Origin: SLJN01 sp964505385
GTDB taxonomy: Bacteria; Bacteroidota; Rhodothermia; Balneolales; Natronogracilivirgulaceae
Length of the DNA: 61,308 nt
NCBI GenBank assembly: GCA_964505385.1
Contig: CAZDIA010000016.1
Span: forward strand, 1 to 61,308
Reading direction: 5' to 3'
This document shows, in pieces, positions 18,347 to 27,012 of this stretch (within the stretch, counting starts at the first letter, position 1; every line of letters starts with the position of its first letter). A program made the translations under genes and the position numbers. The notes below the pieces were generated by a model, which was not told the origin of the DNA, ran no database searches, and worked only from the letters and a program-made list of their open reading frames with translations.

Positions 18347-18708
18347 TTAAATATTTATAAAATATTTTGTTTCGTCTTGCCGGTATTCAGATTTGATATC
18401 AGCACCTCCCAATTAGACAGGAAAACACTCCTGCCTAATTTATGTTTACCCACACTTTTACTTGATTAAATAGTTTAATTCAACCAGTAAATCTAAAACT
18501 ATCTCGATTTTTTTGATAAAATGAAATTAATTTTCAACACCACCCGCTAACAAGCGAATTTAGTGCAATATTTTTAAATACTTCGGTAGTATTTTGCTTT
18601 TTTTGCCCCATGCAATGCATTTGGCTTAATAATCGTTTACATTTAGTGATAAATTTTTACATTATCTAATTAACTAAATTTATATCAATTTCTATATATA
18701 ATAAGGCC

Positions 18709-19377
18709 ATGCCATTAACTGAACGCAAAAAACCACAGGCCGATCTTCGCAAATCATACTTTATAAATATGCAAGTCGGCATCATTATAACTTTGATAGT
18801 TCTAATAGTCATTGTTAATGTAAATCTGAATTTTGGAAGCGATCACGATTTTACAGAACGGGAACAACGAATTATCCAGATGGAGGATATCATTCGTACG
18901 GAGCAGGTTGAGGTTCCCCCGCCTCCGGCAAGACCGCGTTCCCCGGAACCGGTACCAGATTCTGAGATATTGGAAGATGACGTATTCGACTTCGGCTTTG
19001 ACGACGGCGATGCTATATCCGAACTCCCGCCACCGCCACCACCACAGGATGAGGAAGAAGAGGAGGAGTACAGAATATTCGAAGTGGTTGAAGATCAGCC
19101 TTACCCGCACGGCGGAATGCAGTCGATCTATGACAATCTCCAATATCCTTCACTGGCCAGGCGTGCAGGTATCGAAGGCATGGTAGTCATTCAGTTTGTT
19201 GTTGACGAAAACGGTAATGTTAGCGAACCCGTCATCCTTCAGGATATTGGCGGCGGAACCGGACAGGCCGCGGTCGACGCGATTTTAAAGACATCCTGGG
19301 AGCCGGGTCGCCAGCGTGGACGGGCTGTACCGGTCAGGTTTCAGGTGCCGGTTAGGTTTGTACTGCAAAATCACTAA
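18709..19377 (+). CDS. TonB-family energy transducer
   Basis: 222 residues. One transmembrane anchor (about 20-42), a periplasmic proline/acidic linker (VPPPPARPRSPEPVPDSE, then PPPPPPQDEEEEEE) and a C-terminal TonB domain from about 130 (YPSLARRAGIEGMVVIQFVVDENG). It would couple the proton-motive force to outer-membrane receptors together with ExbBD, which are not in the window. The linker is unusually acidic, in keeping with the acidic proteins elsewhere. A terminator follows directly. Confidence 0.9.
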   Translation: MPLTERKKPQADLRKSYFINMQVGIIITLIVLIVIVNVNLNFGSDHDFTEREQRIIQMEDIIRTEQVEVPPPPARPRSPEPVPDSEILEDDVFDFGFDDGDAISELPPPPPPQDEEEEEEYRIFEVVEDQPYPHGGMQSIYDNLQYPSLARRAGIEGMVVIQFVVDENGNVSEPVILQDIGGGTGQAAVDAILKTSWEPGRQRGRAVPVRFQVPVRFVLQNH

Positions 19378-19396
19378 TCTTCGGAAAGTTTTCCTG

Positions 19397-19430
19397 AAAA
19401 GCGGTTGGTTTTACCATCAACCGCTTTTTT
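19397..19430 (+). terminator. bidirectional terminator between tonB and sufU-like gene
   Basis: Stem AAAAGCGGTTG / CAACCGCTTTT with a 10-nt loop and a T6 run. It lies between the convergent TonB and NifU-like genes. Confidence 0.88.
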
Positions 19431-19848
19431 ATTTCAGTTTTTTCAATAAGGATGCCATTGTATTCCAGGGGAGTGTGAGACAGGTTTCCCTGGCAGGATA
19501 AGCTTTCAGGGTTTCATAAAGCGGCTGTTCAAACTCTACAGCTATTCCCGATTTAAACTTTTCGCCGGCAATCGCTTCTACCTCGCGAATCAGTTGTGAA
19601 ACAAGTTTTTCATCCGACAGACAAAATTTAACGGCCGCCTCGGCAGACGCCGTACACAACATACATGCTTCCGGCACATATCGGATACTTTTAACCCCCG
19701 TTGACTGATCTCCCCCGACATAAAATGTCAACCGGTCTCCGCACTTTGGATTATAACCAGTCTCCTGGTAATCTGCTTCCGAAACTATTCCCCTGTGTGC
19801 CGTGGACTTATACCAACTTAGCAGAACTTTGCTGTAGGTTGTAGCCAT
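19429..19848 (-). CDS. SufU/NifU-like Fe-S cluster assembly protein
   Basis: 139-residue IscU-fold protein. Conserved ligands line up with SufU: C36 and D38 (NPKCGD), C62 (EACMLC) and C123 (ETCLTLPW). The C-terminal LPW motif and the longer loop are typical of SufU-type proteins, which transfer sulfur from SufS or act as scaffold. No suf genes are adjacent. It ends at a bidirectional terminator and is followed upstream by lspA with 5 nt between them, so it may be cotranscribed with lspA. Confidence 0.88.
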   Translation of the reverse strand: MATTYSKVLLSWYKSTAHRGIVSEADYQETGYNPKCGDRLTFYVGGDQSTGVKSIRYVPEACMLCTASAEAAVKFCLSDEKLVSQLIREVEAIAGEKFKSGIAVEFEQPLYETLKAYPARETCLTLPWNTMASLLKKLK

Positions 19849-19853
19849 AATAA

Positions 19854-20453
19854 TCAGGACGTGACACCGGTAGGCGGACTCTCCTCACTTGATGGTTCCT
19901 CATCGCTGCTATCTTTGTTGTTCTCAGTCTCCTCATGCTCCGGCATAATCTTCTTATAAAATACCAGCAAGCTGATGATAGCTATACTTATTGCCATATC
20001 AGCCACATTGAAAATGTAGGGGAAGACAGCAAAATCACCGATGGTCAGATTGAAATGTATAAAATCTACGACGTGGCCATCCAACACTCCGCCATAATCT
20101 TTTAACCTGGCCAGTACAAGGCGGTCAATGATGTTTCCGATAGCCCCGCCAAGAATCAGTCCCATACAAATCATGAAAGCCGGCCTGGCGTAGCTGAAAA
20201 CACGGTAGATATAGAAGCTGATCAAAATTGTAGCTGCGATAGCAACCAGAGATATCACCCACGTATCCGCCCAGCTGATACCCATAGCCATACCTGGGTT
20301 CTTGGTATAGTGAAATGCCAGAACCCCTTCAATAATATCAGCACGATGAAGCTCCGGCGTAGTTCTGATCACATATTTGCTCCATTGATCCAGGCTGGCC
20401 ACTATCAGGACAGGCAAAAACAGAGCAAGTGATTTTAACTGTTTTTCAGACAA
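19854..20453 (-). CDS. lspA: lipoprotein signal peptidase (SPase II)
   Basis: Inner-membrane aspartyl protease that cleaves diacylated prolipoproteins; several lipoprotein genes lie nearby. Four hydrophobic segments. Motifs DQWSKYVIR, KNPGMAMG, GNIIDR, GHVVDFI and FNVADMAI are present, with the catalytic pair at D130 and D152. The protein has an acidic, serine-rich C-terminal tail (about 170-199; ENNKDSSDEEPSSEE) beyond the usual end. The gene lies 3 nt from the TraR/DksA gene upstream, so they form one unit. Confidence 0.94.
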   Translation of the reverse strand: MSEKQLKSLALFLPVLIVASLDQWSKYVIRTTPELHRADIIEGVLAFHYTKNPGMAMGISWADTWVISLVAIAATILISFYIYRVFSYARPAFMICMGLILGGAIGNIIDRLVLARLKDYGGVLDGHVVDFIHFNLTIGDFAVFPYIFNVADMAISIAIISLLVFYKKIMPEHEETENNKDSSDEEPSSEESPPTGVTS

Positions 20454-20456
20454 GTC

Positions 20457-20861
20457 TTATTTACGTTTCAACTTTGCTTCAATACTGATCTGGGTATGTG
20501 GAACGGCTTCAAGCCGGCCTTTGGAAATGGGTTTCCCGGTCACCTTACAAATACCGTAAGTCCTGTTATCGATGCGTTTAAGGGCATCATCCAGATATTT
20601 AATGAACTTTCGGGTTCGATTATACAACATGTAGGTTTTCTCACGCTCCTGCGCATCAGTACCGGCATCAGCCATGTGGAAAGAATAAGCTGACTCGTCC
20701 GAGGTGTTTTCGGTACTGTCTTTTAATGATTCTTGAAGCATGTCCAGGTCATTTACGGCCTCTTCACGCTTTTTAAGGATGATACCGCGAAAATACTCCA
20801 GTTCCTCGTCAGTAAAAGGAGTTACGCGTTCTTCATCATTATTTTTGGGCGCATTGTCCAT
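20457..20861 (-). CDS. TraR/DksA-family protein lacking the zinc-finger cysteines
   Basis: 134 residues with a predicted coiled-coil (about 18-100), then the C-terminal motif YGICKVTGKPISKGRLEAVP. In DksA/TraR this region carries four zinc cysteines; here only C105 remains, and the other positions are T, S and A-type residues. The fold and the IxKGRLEAVP end are preserved, so it probably still binds RNA polymerase without zinc. It lies between ileS and lspA, an arrangement often kept in Bacteroidota. Confidence 0.88.
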   Translation of the reverse strand: MDNAPKNNDEERVTPFTDEELEYFRGIILKKREEAVNDLDMLQESLKDSTENTSDESAYSFHMADAGTDAQEREKTYMLYNRTRKFIKYLDDALKRIDNRTYGICKVTGKPISKGRLEAVPHTQISIEAKLKRK

Positions 20862-20875
20862 ATCACTCTATTTAC

Positions 20876-23800
20876 TTATATATTGTTATTTCGTTTAATA
20901 GCGATCTCGCACTGATAATCGCCAATTTGCCAGTCTTTGACGTAATCACTTGAATCCAGCTCCGAATCCGATACCTTTTCGGCAAGAGTTTGTTCTTTAA
21001 TATAATCCATCATCGAACTAATAGCCTTGCCAACTTCATCTGACCCGCTATAGCTAACTGAAATTCTGTCTGTTACCTCATAACCAGCATCCTTCCTCAT
21101 ATTTTGTACTCTGTTAACAAATTCTCTGGCAATGCCTTCCTGTTTAAGAGCATCACTCAATTCCGTATCAACGGCTACTGTAATTCCTTCTTCGGTTTCA
21201 ACCGACCAGCCCTCAATTCCATGGCTAATAATTTCAATATCATCAGGGCCAAGTTCTACAGTTTCACCGTCTATATCAAATGTTATAGATTTGTCTTTTT
21301 CATATTGATTAATCTCTTCCTGACTTAATGATGTTATCAGGGGGGTTATCTTTTTCATTTTCTTCCCCATCTTTTTACCCAGAACAGGAAAGTTGGGTTT
21401 CGCTTTTTTGTGAACTACACCCGAATCATCATCTACATAATTAACATCCTTAACGTTGACCTCATCAAGAATAATGCTTTTAACCTTCTCAATTGCTGTT
21501 TTTTCTTCTTCTGATTTCGCCGGAAGTATAATTTTGGAAAGTGGCTGCCTTACATTGATCTGCTCTCGATTTCGAATTCGCAGAACCAATGATGTTACTA
21601 AACGTGCAAGCCTCATGCGATATTCCAGAGATTCATCAATCGATGTTTCCTCCACTGCGGGGTAAAACGAAATATGAACCGACTCTTCATCCTGCCGGGT
21701 CACTTCATTCAGCCGCTGATATAACCATTCACTGAAAAACGGGGCAAACGGGCTTATCAGCTTAGAAAGATTCAGAAGACACTCGTAGAGCGTCTGATAC
21801 GCCGCAGTTTTATCCAGTGACTTGCCCTCTTTCCAGAACCGGCGTCTGTTACGCCTTACATACCAGTTACTGAGTTCATCGACAAAAGTCTCAATTTCTC
21901 TGGCCGCACGGGTTGGCTCATATTGATCAAGCCAATTATCGACATTCTTAATCACTGTGAACTGCCGGGAAATAATCCACCGGTCTAATTCGGCTCTTTC
22001 ATTGTGGGGAATAGAAGCTCCGGAAAAAGTGAACTTGTCAATATTAGCATAAAGGGCGAAAAAGGAATATGTATTGACAATAGTGTTGAAAAACTTTCTC
22101 CTGGTATCTTTTAACCCTTCCTGGCTGAACTTCAGGTTTTCCCAGGGTGATGAATTACTCATCATATACCAGCGGGTTATATCAGCCCCGAAATCCTGAA
22201 TAGTTTCAAACGGGTCGACGGTATTGCCCTTTGATTTACTCATCTTCTCACCATCGGCATCAAGTACCAGGCCGTTCGATACCACATTGCGATATGCGGG
22301 TCCGTCAAACAAAGTAGTGCCAAGAGCGTGAAGGGTATAAAACCATCCACGGGTTTGATCAACCCCTTCCGCTATGAAATCAGCGGGAAAGTTTTCTTTG
22401 AACTTCTCCTCATTTTCAAACGGGTAATGCCACTGAGCAAACGGCATGGCGCCGGAATCATACCAGACATCAAGCAAATCAGGAATGCGGCGCATGGTGC
22501 CGCCGTCTTCGGCTTTCCAGGTGATTTCATCTATGTGCGGGCGGTGCAGATCCAGCTCGGTATCATCATCAAGACCCGCTTTCTGCTTTAATTCTTCAAT
22601 ACTGCCGATACATTCCACATGCTCCGGGTTTTTATCATTTACCCAGAACGGAAGCGGTGTACCCCAGTATCGTTGCCGGGAAATGGACCAGTCTACGTTG
22701 TTTTCAAGCCAGGTGCCAAACCGGCCGGTTCCTGTGCTTGGCGGCTTCCAGTTGATATCGTTATTGATCTCAACCATCCGGTCGCGCACCTCAGTAGTCC
22801 GGATAAACCATGACTCCACCGGATAAGACATCAATGGAGTTCTTTTGCGCCAGTCGTGCGGGTAGTTGTGCAAATACGTTCCATGCCAGAACATCAACCC
22901 GCGCTCTTTTAAATTCCGATTAATACCTTTGTCGGCGTCCTTGAACCATTCCCCTGCAAAATCTGTAATACGCTCATCAAAACACCCTTCACGTGTTACC
23001 GGATTAAACATCGGGATGTCATTCGCCATACACGCATCATAGTCATCCGCACCAAAAGCGGGAGCTATGTGAACCACCCCGGTACCCTCTTCAAGTGTAA
23101 CATAATCAGCCGGGACAACTCTCCAGGCACTTGATTTATCAAATTCTTTCAGAGCGTATTCAAACAGCGGCTGGTAGGTGTTGCCAACCAGGTCTTTCCC
23201 CTTTTCGACTTTTTCCACTGAGTACTCAAGGTCGCCAAGGACGCTGTCCAGCAATTCCTTAGCAAGGGTATAATATTCGGTTTTGTCACCCTCTGTAACC
23301 CGTACTGTAGCATATTCAAGTTCAGGATGAACTGCCAGTGCCATATTTGAAATCAGCGTCCAGGGAGTGGTGGTCCAGGCAAGGAAATACGAATTTTCTT
23401 CACCGTCTTTTTTGAACTTAACATAAATGGATGGATCCTGAACCTCTTCATAACCAAGACTGACTTCATGCGAACTGAGCACGGTTCCGCTTCCGGGAGA
23501 ATACCACTGAATTTTATATCCCTTGTAAATCAGGCCTTTATCAAAAAGTTGCTTGAGTGACCACCAAACTGACTCAATGTAGTAATTTTCAAAGGTTATA
23601 TATGGGTTATCCAAATCAACCCAGTATCCCATGCGGCGGGTTAAATTATCCCATAAATCTTTGTAGCGCAGCACACTCTCACGACACTTCTTATTGTACT
23701 CTGCAATGCCATATTCCTCAATCTGAGCTCTGCCCTGAAGCTCCAGCTCTTTTTCCACTTCAATTTCAACGGGCAGCCCGTGAGTATCCCAACCGGCTTT

Positions 23801-24049
23801 ACGATCTACCAGATATCCCTTCAAGGTTTTGTATCTGCAAAACAAATCCTTGACCGTTCTCGACATAACATGATGAATACCCGGCTTTCCGTTGGCCGTA
23901 GGCGGTCCTTCGTAAAACGTAAACGGAAACCCATCTTCCCTGGTTGACAGACTCTTTTCGAAAATCTTGTTTTCGTTCCACCAGTTGAGAATTTCCAGCT
24001 CAGTTTTAGGATAATTCAGGTTTTTAACCTCTTTGAAACCTGTAGCCAT
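20876..24049 (-). CDS. ileS: isoleucyl-tRNA synthetase, type 2 (IleS2)
   Basis: Charges tRNA-Ile. The class-I HIGH element is GIHH at residues 57-60 in PPTANGKPGIHHVMSRT, and KMSKS is at 602-606. The wording around both motifs (KPGIHH; KAGWDTHGLPVEIEVEKEL) and the long C-terminal anticodon-binding part are those of the eukaryote-like type-2 enzymes, which are intrinsically less sensitive to mupirocin. Start set at ATG 24049 (MATGFKEVKNL, 1057 aa); an upstream ATG would add 21 residues without homology. First gene of the ileS-traR-lspA-sufU unit. Confidence 0.95.
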   Translation of the reverse strand: MATGFKEVKNLNYPKTELEILNWWNENKIFEKSLSTREDGFPFTFYEGPPTANGKPGIHHVMSRTVKDLFCRYKTLKGYLVDRKAGWDTHGLPVEIEVEKELELQGRAQIEEYGIAEYNKKCRESVLRYKDLWDNLTRRMGYWVDLDNPYITFENYYIESVWWSLKQLFDKGLIYKGYKIQWYSPGSGTVLSSHEVSLGYEEVQDPSIYVKFKKDGEENSYFLAWTTTPWTLISNMALAVHPELEYATVRVTEGDKTEYYTLAKELLDSVLGDLEYSVEKVEKGKDLVGNTYQPLFEYALKEFDKSSAWRVVPADYVTLEEGTGVVHIAPAFGADDYDACMANDIPMFNPVTREGCFDERITDFAGEWFKDADKGINRNLKERGLMFWHGTYLHNYPHDWRKRTPLMSYPVESWFIRTTEVRDRMVEINNDINWKPPSTGTGRFGTWLENNVDWSISRQRYWGTPLPFWVNDKNPEHVECIGSIEELKQKAGLDDDTELDLHRPHIDEITWKAEDGGTMRRIPDLLDVWYDSGAMPFAQWHYPFENEEKFKENFPADFIAEGVDQTRGWFYTLHALGTTLFDGPAYRNVVSNGLVLDADGEKMSKSKGNTVDPFETIQDFGADITRWYMMSNSSPWENLKFSQEGLKDTRRKFFNTIVNTYSFFALYANIDKFTFSGASIPHNERAELDRWIISRQFTVIKNVDNWLDQYEPTRAAREIETFVDELSNWYVRRNRRRFWKEGKSLDKTAAYQTLYECLLNLSKLISPFAPFFSEWLYQRLNEVTRQDEESVHISFYPAVEETSIDESLEYRMRLARLVTSLVLRIRNREQINVRQPLSKIILPAKSEEEKTAIEKVKSIILDEVNVKDVNYVDDDSGVVHKKAKPNFPVLGKKMGKKMKKITPLITSLSQEEINQYEKDKSITFDIDGETVELGPDDIEIISHGIEGWSVETEEGITVAVDTELSDALKQEGIAREFVNRVQNMRKDAGYEVTDRISVSYSGSDEVGKAISSMMDYIKEQTLAEKVSDSELDSSDYVKDWQIGDYQCEIAIKRNNNI

Positions 24050-24169
24050 AGGACGTATATAAAGACGATGTCGTGATTTTGAATTAAAAGTTTGAAGACG
24101 GCTAATATACAAAAATTACAATTTCCACGTTCACCCCATCAGTTATAAATCTTATAACACCGTATTGTC

Positions 24170-24715
24170 ATGAGCCGCAATCTATTGATGCTTTCTTTTC
24201 TGTCATTTTCCGTGTTTTTTTGCACCGGCGAAGAAGCCAATCAGCAAAATGCACTGGAACAGATTCGTACCGACGAACATTACTTACAAAGCCGCATTTC
24301 TGAAGGCGCTGAAGGGCAGCAGCTTATAGAAAGATCTAAAAAACTTGTCGACCGCTATATCTCCTTTCAGGAGAATTTTCCCGATCACGATAAATCAGCA
24401 GATTTTTTATTTCAGGCGGGCATGCTCAGTGCAGAGATGCACGGTGATTTTGAAGATGGCATTCACTTGCTGAAAACCGTCCAGAATGATTATGAAGATC
24501 AGTTGGTTGCTGAGCAAGCATTGTTTATGGCAGGTTTTTTGTATGATTATGAAATCGGGGACCACGAATCGGCTCAGAAAATTTATACCCGGTTTCTGGA
24601 GATTTATCCGGACAGCGAGATGGCTGAAGGCGTTCAGCAAGCTTATGAGTATTCAGGCAGCGTCGCCGATCCGGATATACCTCAAATGCCGGCGACGCCG
24701 GAGGAGATTCATTAA
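24170..24715 (+). CDS. small lipoprotein with tetratricopeptide-like repeats
   Basis: 181 residues. A lipobox ends in C18 (FSVFFC) after a hydrophobic leader, so it is probably a lipoprotein processed by LspA. The mature part has helical repeats reminiscent of YbgF/CpoB or BamD tails (HDKSADFLFQAGMLSAEM, AEQALFMAGFLYDYEIGDHESAQKIYTRFLEIYPDSEMA). Function unknown; an envelope-assembly scaffold is plausible. Divergent from ileS. Confidence 0.8.
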   Translation: MSRNLLMLSFLSFSVFFCTGEEANQQNALEQIRTDEHYLQSRISEGAEGQQLIERSKKLVDRYISFQENFPDHDKSADFLFQAGMLSAEMHGDFEDGIHLLKTVQNDYEDQLVAEQALFMAGFLYDYEIGDHESAQKIYTRFLEIYPDSEMAEGVQQAYEYSGSVADPDIPQMPATPEEIH

Positions 24716-24805
24716 CAATTCAAGAATGTTGGCTTTCTTTAATAACGGATATTGTTGCCTGCATTATTCACCTTAAAATTTTTAAACACTTAAGACATTT
24801 ATAGT

Positions 24806-25327
24806 ATGGAATCAACTTTGCAGTCAGTCCGACCGATTACCAAAGAAAACCCCTACCGTATCTGCTTTGTATGCCTTGGTAATATCTGCCGCAGCCCAAC
24901 AGGAGAAGGCGTAATGCAGCATGAAGTTAACCAGGCCGGGCTGAGTAGTTATTTCGAAATAGATTCGGCAGGTACAGGAGCTTATCATGTTGGCGAGAAA
25001 GCTAACAGTAAATCCCGGAAAGTAGCTGAGGAACACGGGATTAAATTACATTCTACAGCCAGAAAATTTGAACCCTCCGACCTTGATTATTTTGATTTAG
25101 TCCTCGCAATGGATCGGCAGAATTTCAAGGATTTAAAGTCCATGGCAAAAACGGATGATCATACAGCAAAAATTCATTTGCTGCGGGATTTCGACAGTGA
25201 TCCGGATGATTTTGAAGTTCCCGACCCGTACTATGGCGGTTTGAACGGTTTTTATGACGTTTTTTACACTGTACAGCGAAGTTGCAAAGGTTTACTTGAA
25301 GAATTAAAACAGCACGTTACATCATGA
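24806..25327 (+). CDS. low-molecular-weight protein tyrosine phosphatase family
   Basis: The P-loop CX5R is C23-LGNIC-R29 followed by SP, and the general-acid motif is DPYYGG. The stop overlaps the next start by 4 nt (ATGA). In bacteria, LMW-PTP homologues paired with fructosamine-kinase genes have been described as ribulosamine-5-phosphatases that act with the kinase in protein deglycation. That role is more likely here than tyrosine-kinase signalling. A tail of about 16 residues before the core is unusual and may not be translated; an alternative start was not identified. Confidence 0.9.
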   Translation: MESTLQSVRPITKENPYRICFVCLGNICRSPTGEGVMQHEVNQAGLSSYFEIDSAGTGAYHVGEKANSKSRKVAEEHGIKLHSTARKFEPSDLDYFDLVLAMDRQNFKDLKSMAKTDDHTAKIHLLRDFDSDPDDFEVPDPYYGGLNGFYDVFYTVQRSCKGLLEELKQHVTS

Positions 25328-26196
25328 CATTACCCGACTCACTTCATGATACCATCATTTCCGGTTTCGGAGATATTACATCCGTTTCCCCTTCGGGCGG
25401 TGGCAGTATTAACCGAGCAGCCCACGTGCGGCTTGAAAACGGGGATTCCCTGTTTGTGAAATGGAATTCCGCTGACTTATACGACATGTTTGTTGTTGAA
25501 GAAAAAGGCCTAAGTTTACTTGATCAAGCAGATTCCGGCTTGCGGATTCCTAAACCTTTTGCACATGACAAGGTTGAACAGGAAAATCTGAGTTATCTCA
25601 TCCTGGAATATCTCCCCGGCGGGCGCCCCTCCGACGGTGTGGATCAAAAACTCGGGGAAGGATTAGCTCAGCTGCATCAAACCAAATGGGATAAGTACGG
25701 GCTGGATCACGATAACTATATCGGGCGCTTGCCGCAGTACAACACTCCCCATGGAGAGTGGCTCGATTTTTTCATTAATCAACGACTGGAGCCGCAGGTG
25801 AAAATGGCAACCGAATCGGGTTTGCTTGGTTCACGCGATCAGCGCCAATTTGAAACACTGTATTCTCAACTTCCCGATCTGCTTTCCGGGGAACCTCCAA
25901 GTTTGCTACACGGAGATTTATGGGGAGGCAACCAATTCCCTACCGATACCGGTGAACCTGCTATATTCGATCCGGCCGTCTATTACGGCAACCGGGAAAT
26001 TGAACTTGCATTCACCTATTTATTCGGCGGTTTTGGTCCCTCTTTTTATGAAGCGTACCAGGCCACCTGGCCACTTGCCCCTGGTTTTGAGGATCGAAAA
26101 GATATTTACAACCTCTATCCGCTATTGGTTCATGTCAATCTGTTTGGTAGTGTGTATGCCGGACAGGTTAAGCGAATACTTTCCCGATTTACATGA
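25324..26196 (+). CDS. fructosamine/ketosamine-3-kinase family protein
   Basis: 290 residues of the FN3K group. The hallmark LLHGDLWGGN carries the catalytic Asp (D198), and an acidic DPAVYYGNREIELAF (DPA in place of DFG) follows. These kinases phosphorylate ribulosamines, erythrulosamines or fructosamines on glycated proteins so that the sugar falls off. It overlaps the phosphatase gene upstream (ATGA) and the BtuF-like gene downstream (ATGA), so the three are translationally coupled. Confidence 0.9.
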   Translation: MTLPDSLHDTIISGFGDITSVSPSGGGSINRAAHVRLENGDSLFVKWNSADLYDMFVVEEKGLSLLDQADSGLRIPKPFAHDKVEQENLSYLILEYLPGGRPSDGVDQKLGEGLAQLHQTKWDKYGLDHDNYIGRLPQYNTPHGEWLDFFINQRLEPQVKMATESGLLGSRDQRQFETLYSQLPDLLSGEPPSLLHGDLWGGNQFPTDTGEPAIFDPAVYYGNREIELAFTYLFGGFGPSFYEAYQATWPLAPGFEDRKDIYNLYPLLVHVNLFGSVYAGQVKRILSRFT

Positions 26197-26945
26197 GTCA
26201 ACCTGAATATCCCCAACGAATCGTATCGCTGGTCCCAAGTCTTACTGAATTGCTGGTAGATTTGGGACTTTTGGAAAATCTCATAGGCAGAACGCGGTTT
26301 TGTATTCATCCGAAGGATAAAATTGACCGGGTTCTCAAAATGGGTGGAACCAAAAATCCGCGAATCGATAAAATCCGTGAAGCCCGGCCGGATTGGGTTA
26401 TTGCCAATAAAGAGGAAAATGAAGAAGAGCACATCCGTGAAATCAGAGAATTTTGTAAAGTTACTGTCTCCAAAATCCAAACCATTGAGGAAGCTTTAAA
26501 CTGGATTGAAAAAATCGGGGCTATTACCGGCACATCCTCACGTGCCCTGAAGATAAATTCGCAGATCAGCCATCTTCTGCAGCAACGGAATACCTGGTAT
26601 CCCAAAACCGCTGTCTATTTCATCTGGAAAGAACCGTGGATGAGCGTTGGCGGGGACACGTATATCAATGATGTGATGAGTAAGTGGGGGCTGACTAATA
26701 TGCTTTCGGATCTTAAACGCTACCCCGAGCTCCCCCTTTCTGATTTGGCCCGCTTAAACCCTGAAGTTATTTTATTGAGTTCCGAACCCTATCCATTTAA
26801 AGAGAAACATATTGATGAAATCCACAATTTCTGCCCGGAAACCCGGGTTGAACTCGTTGACGGGGAGTGGTTTAGCTGGTATGGATCGAGAATGGTGCCC
26901 TCATTTGAACAATTGACTCAATGGCGCAACAGTTTGGAAGAATGA
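26193..26945 (+). CDS. BtuF-like helical-backbone metal receptor without signal peptide
   Basis: 250 residues with the periplasmic-binding fold of vitamin B12/siderophore receptors (RIVSLVPSLTELLVDLGL at the start, ARPDWVIANKEEN, then WMSVGGDTYINDVMSKWG). There is no signal peptide or lipobox; the fold begins at about residue 8, so the protein should stay in the cytosol. No ABC permease or ATPase gene is adjacent. It starts inside the kinase gene (ATGA). Role unknown; a cytosolic corrinoid or metal-binding protein is one option. Confidence 0.82.
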   Translation: MSQPEYPQRIVSLVPSLTELLVDLGLLENLIGRTRFCIHPKDKIDRVLKMGGTKNPRIDKIREARPDWVIANKEENEEEHIREIREFCKVTVSKIQTIEEALNWIEKIGAITGTSSRALKINSQISHLLQQRNTWYPKTAVYFIWKEPWMSVGGDTYINDVMSKWGLTNMLSDLKRYPELPLSDLARLNPEVILLSSEPYPFKEKHIDEIHNFCPETRVELVDGEWFSWYGSRMVPSFEQLTQWRNSLEE

Positions 26946-27012
26946 ATCAGCCTTCATAATCGTTGAGAAATATGCAATTGTATCATCCCTGATATCTCAA
27001 TAATTTAGCAAC

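Larger units (their letters stand above)
18003..18708. other. 706-nt intergenic region between mgtE and tonB
   Basis: No supported gene. It contains a nested stem after mgtE (TGCGGGG 18073-18079 / CCCCGCA 18114-18120, with inner CAATTC/GAATTG) without a clear T tract, the repeat island at 18171-18346, and a very AT-rich stretch (18360-18708) that presumably holds the promoter of the TonB gene. Confidence 0.5.
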
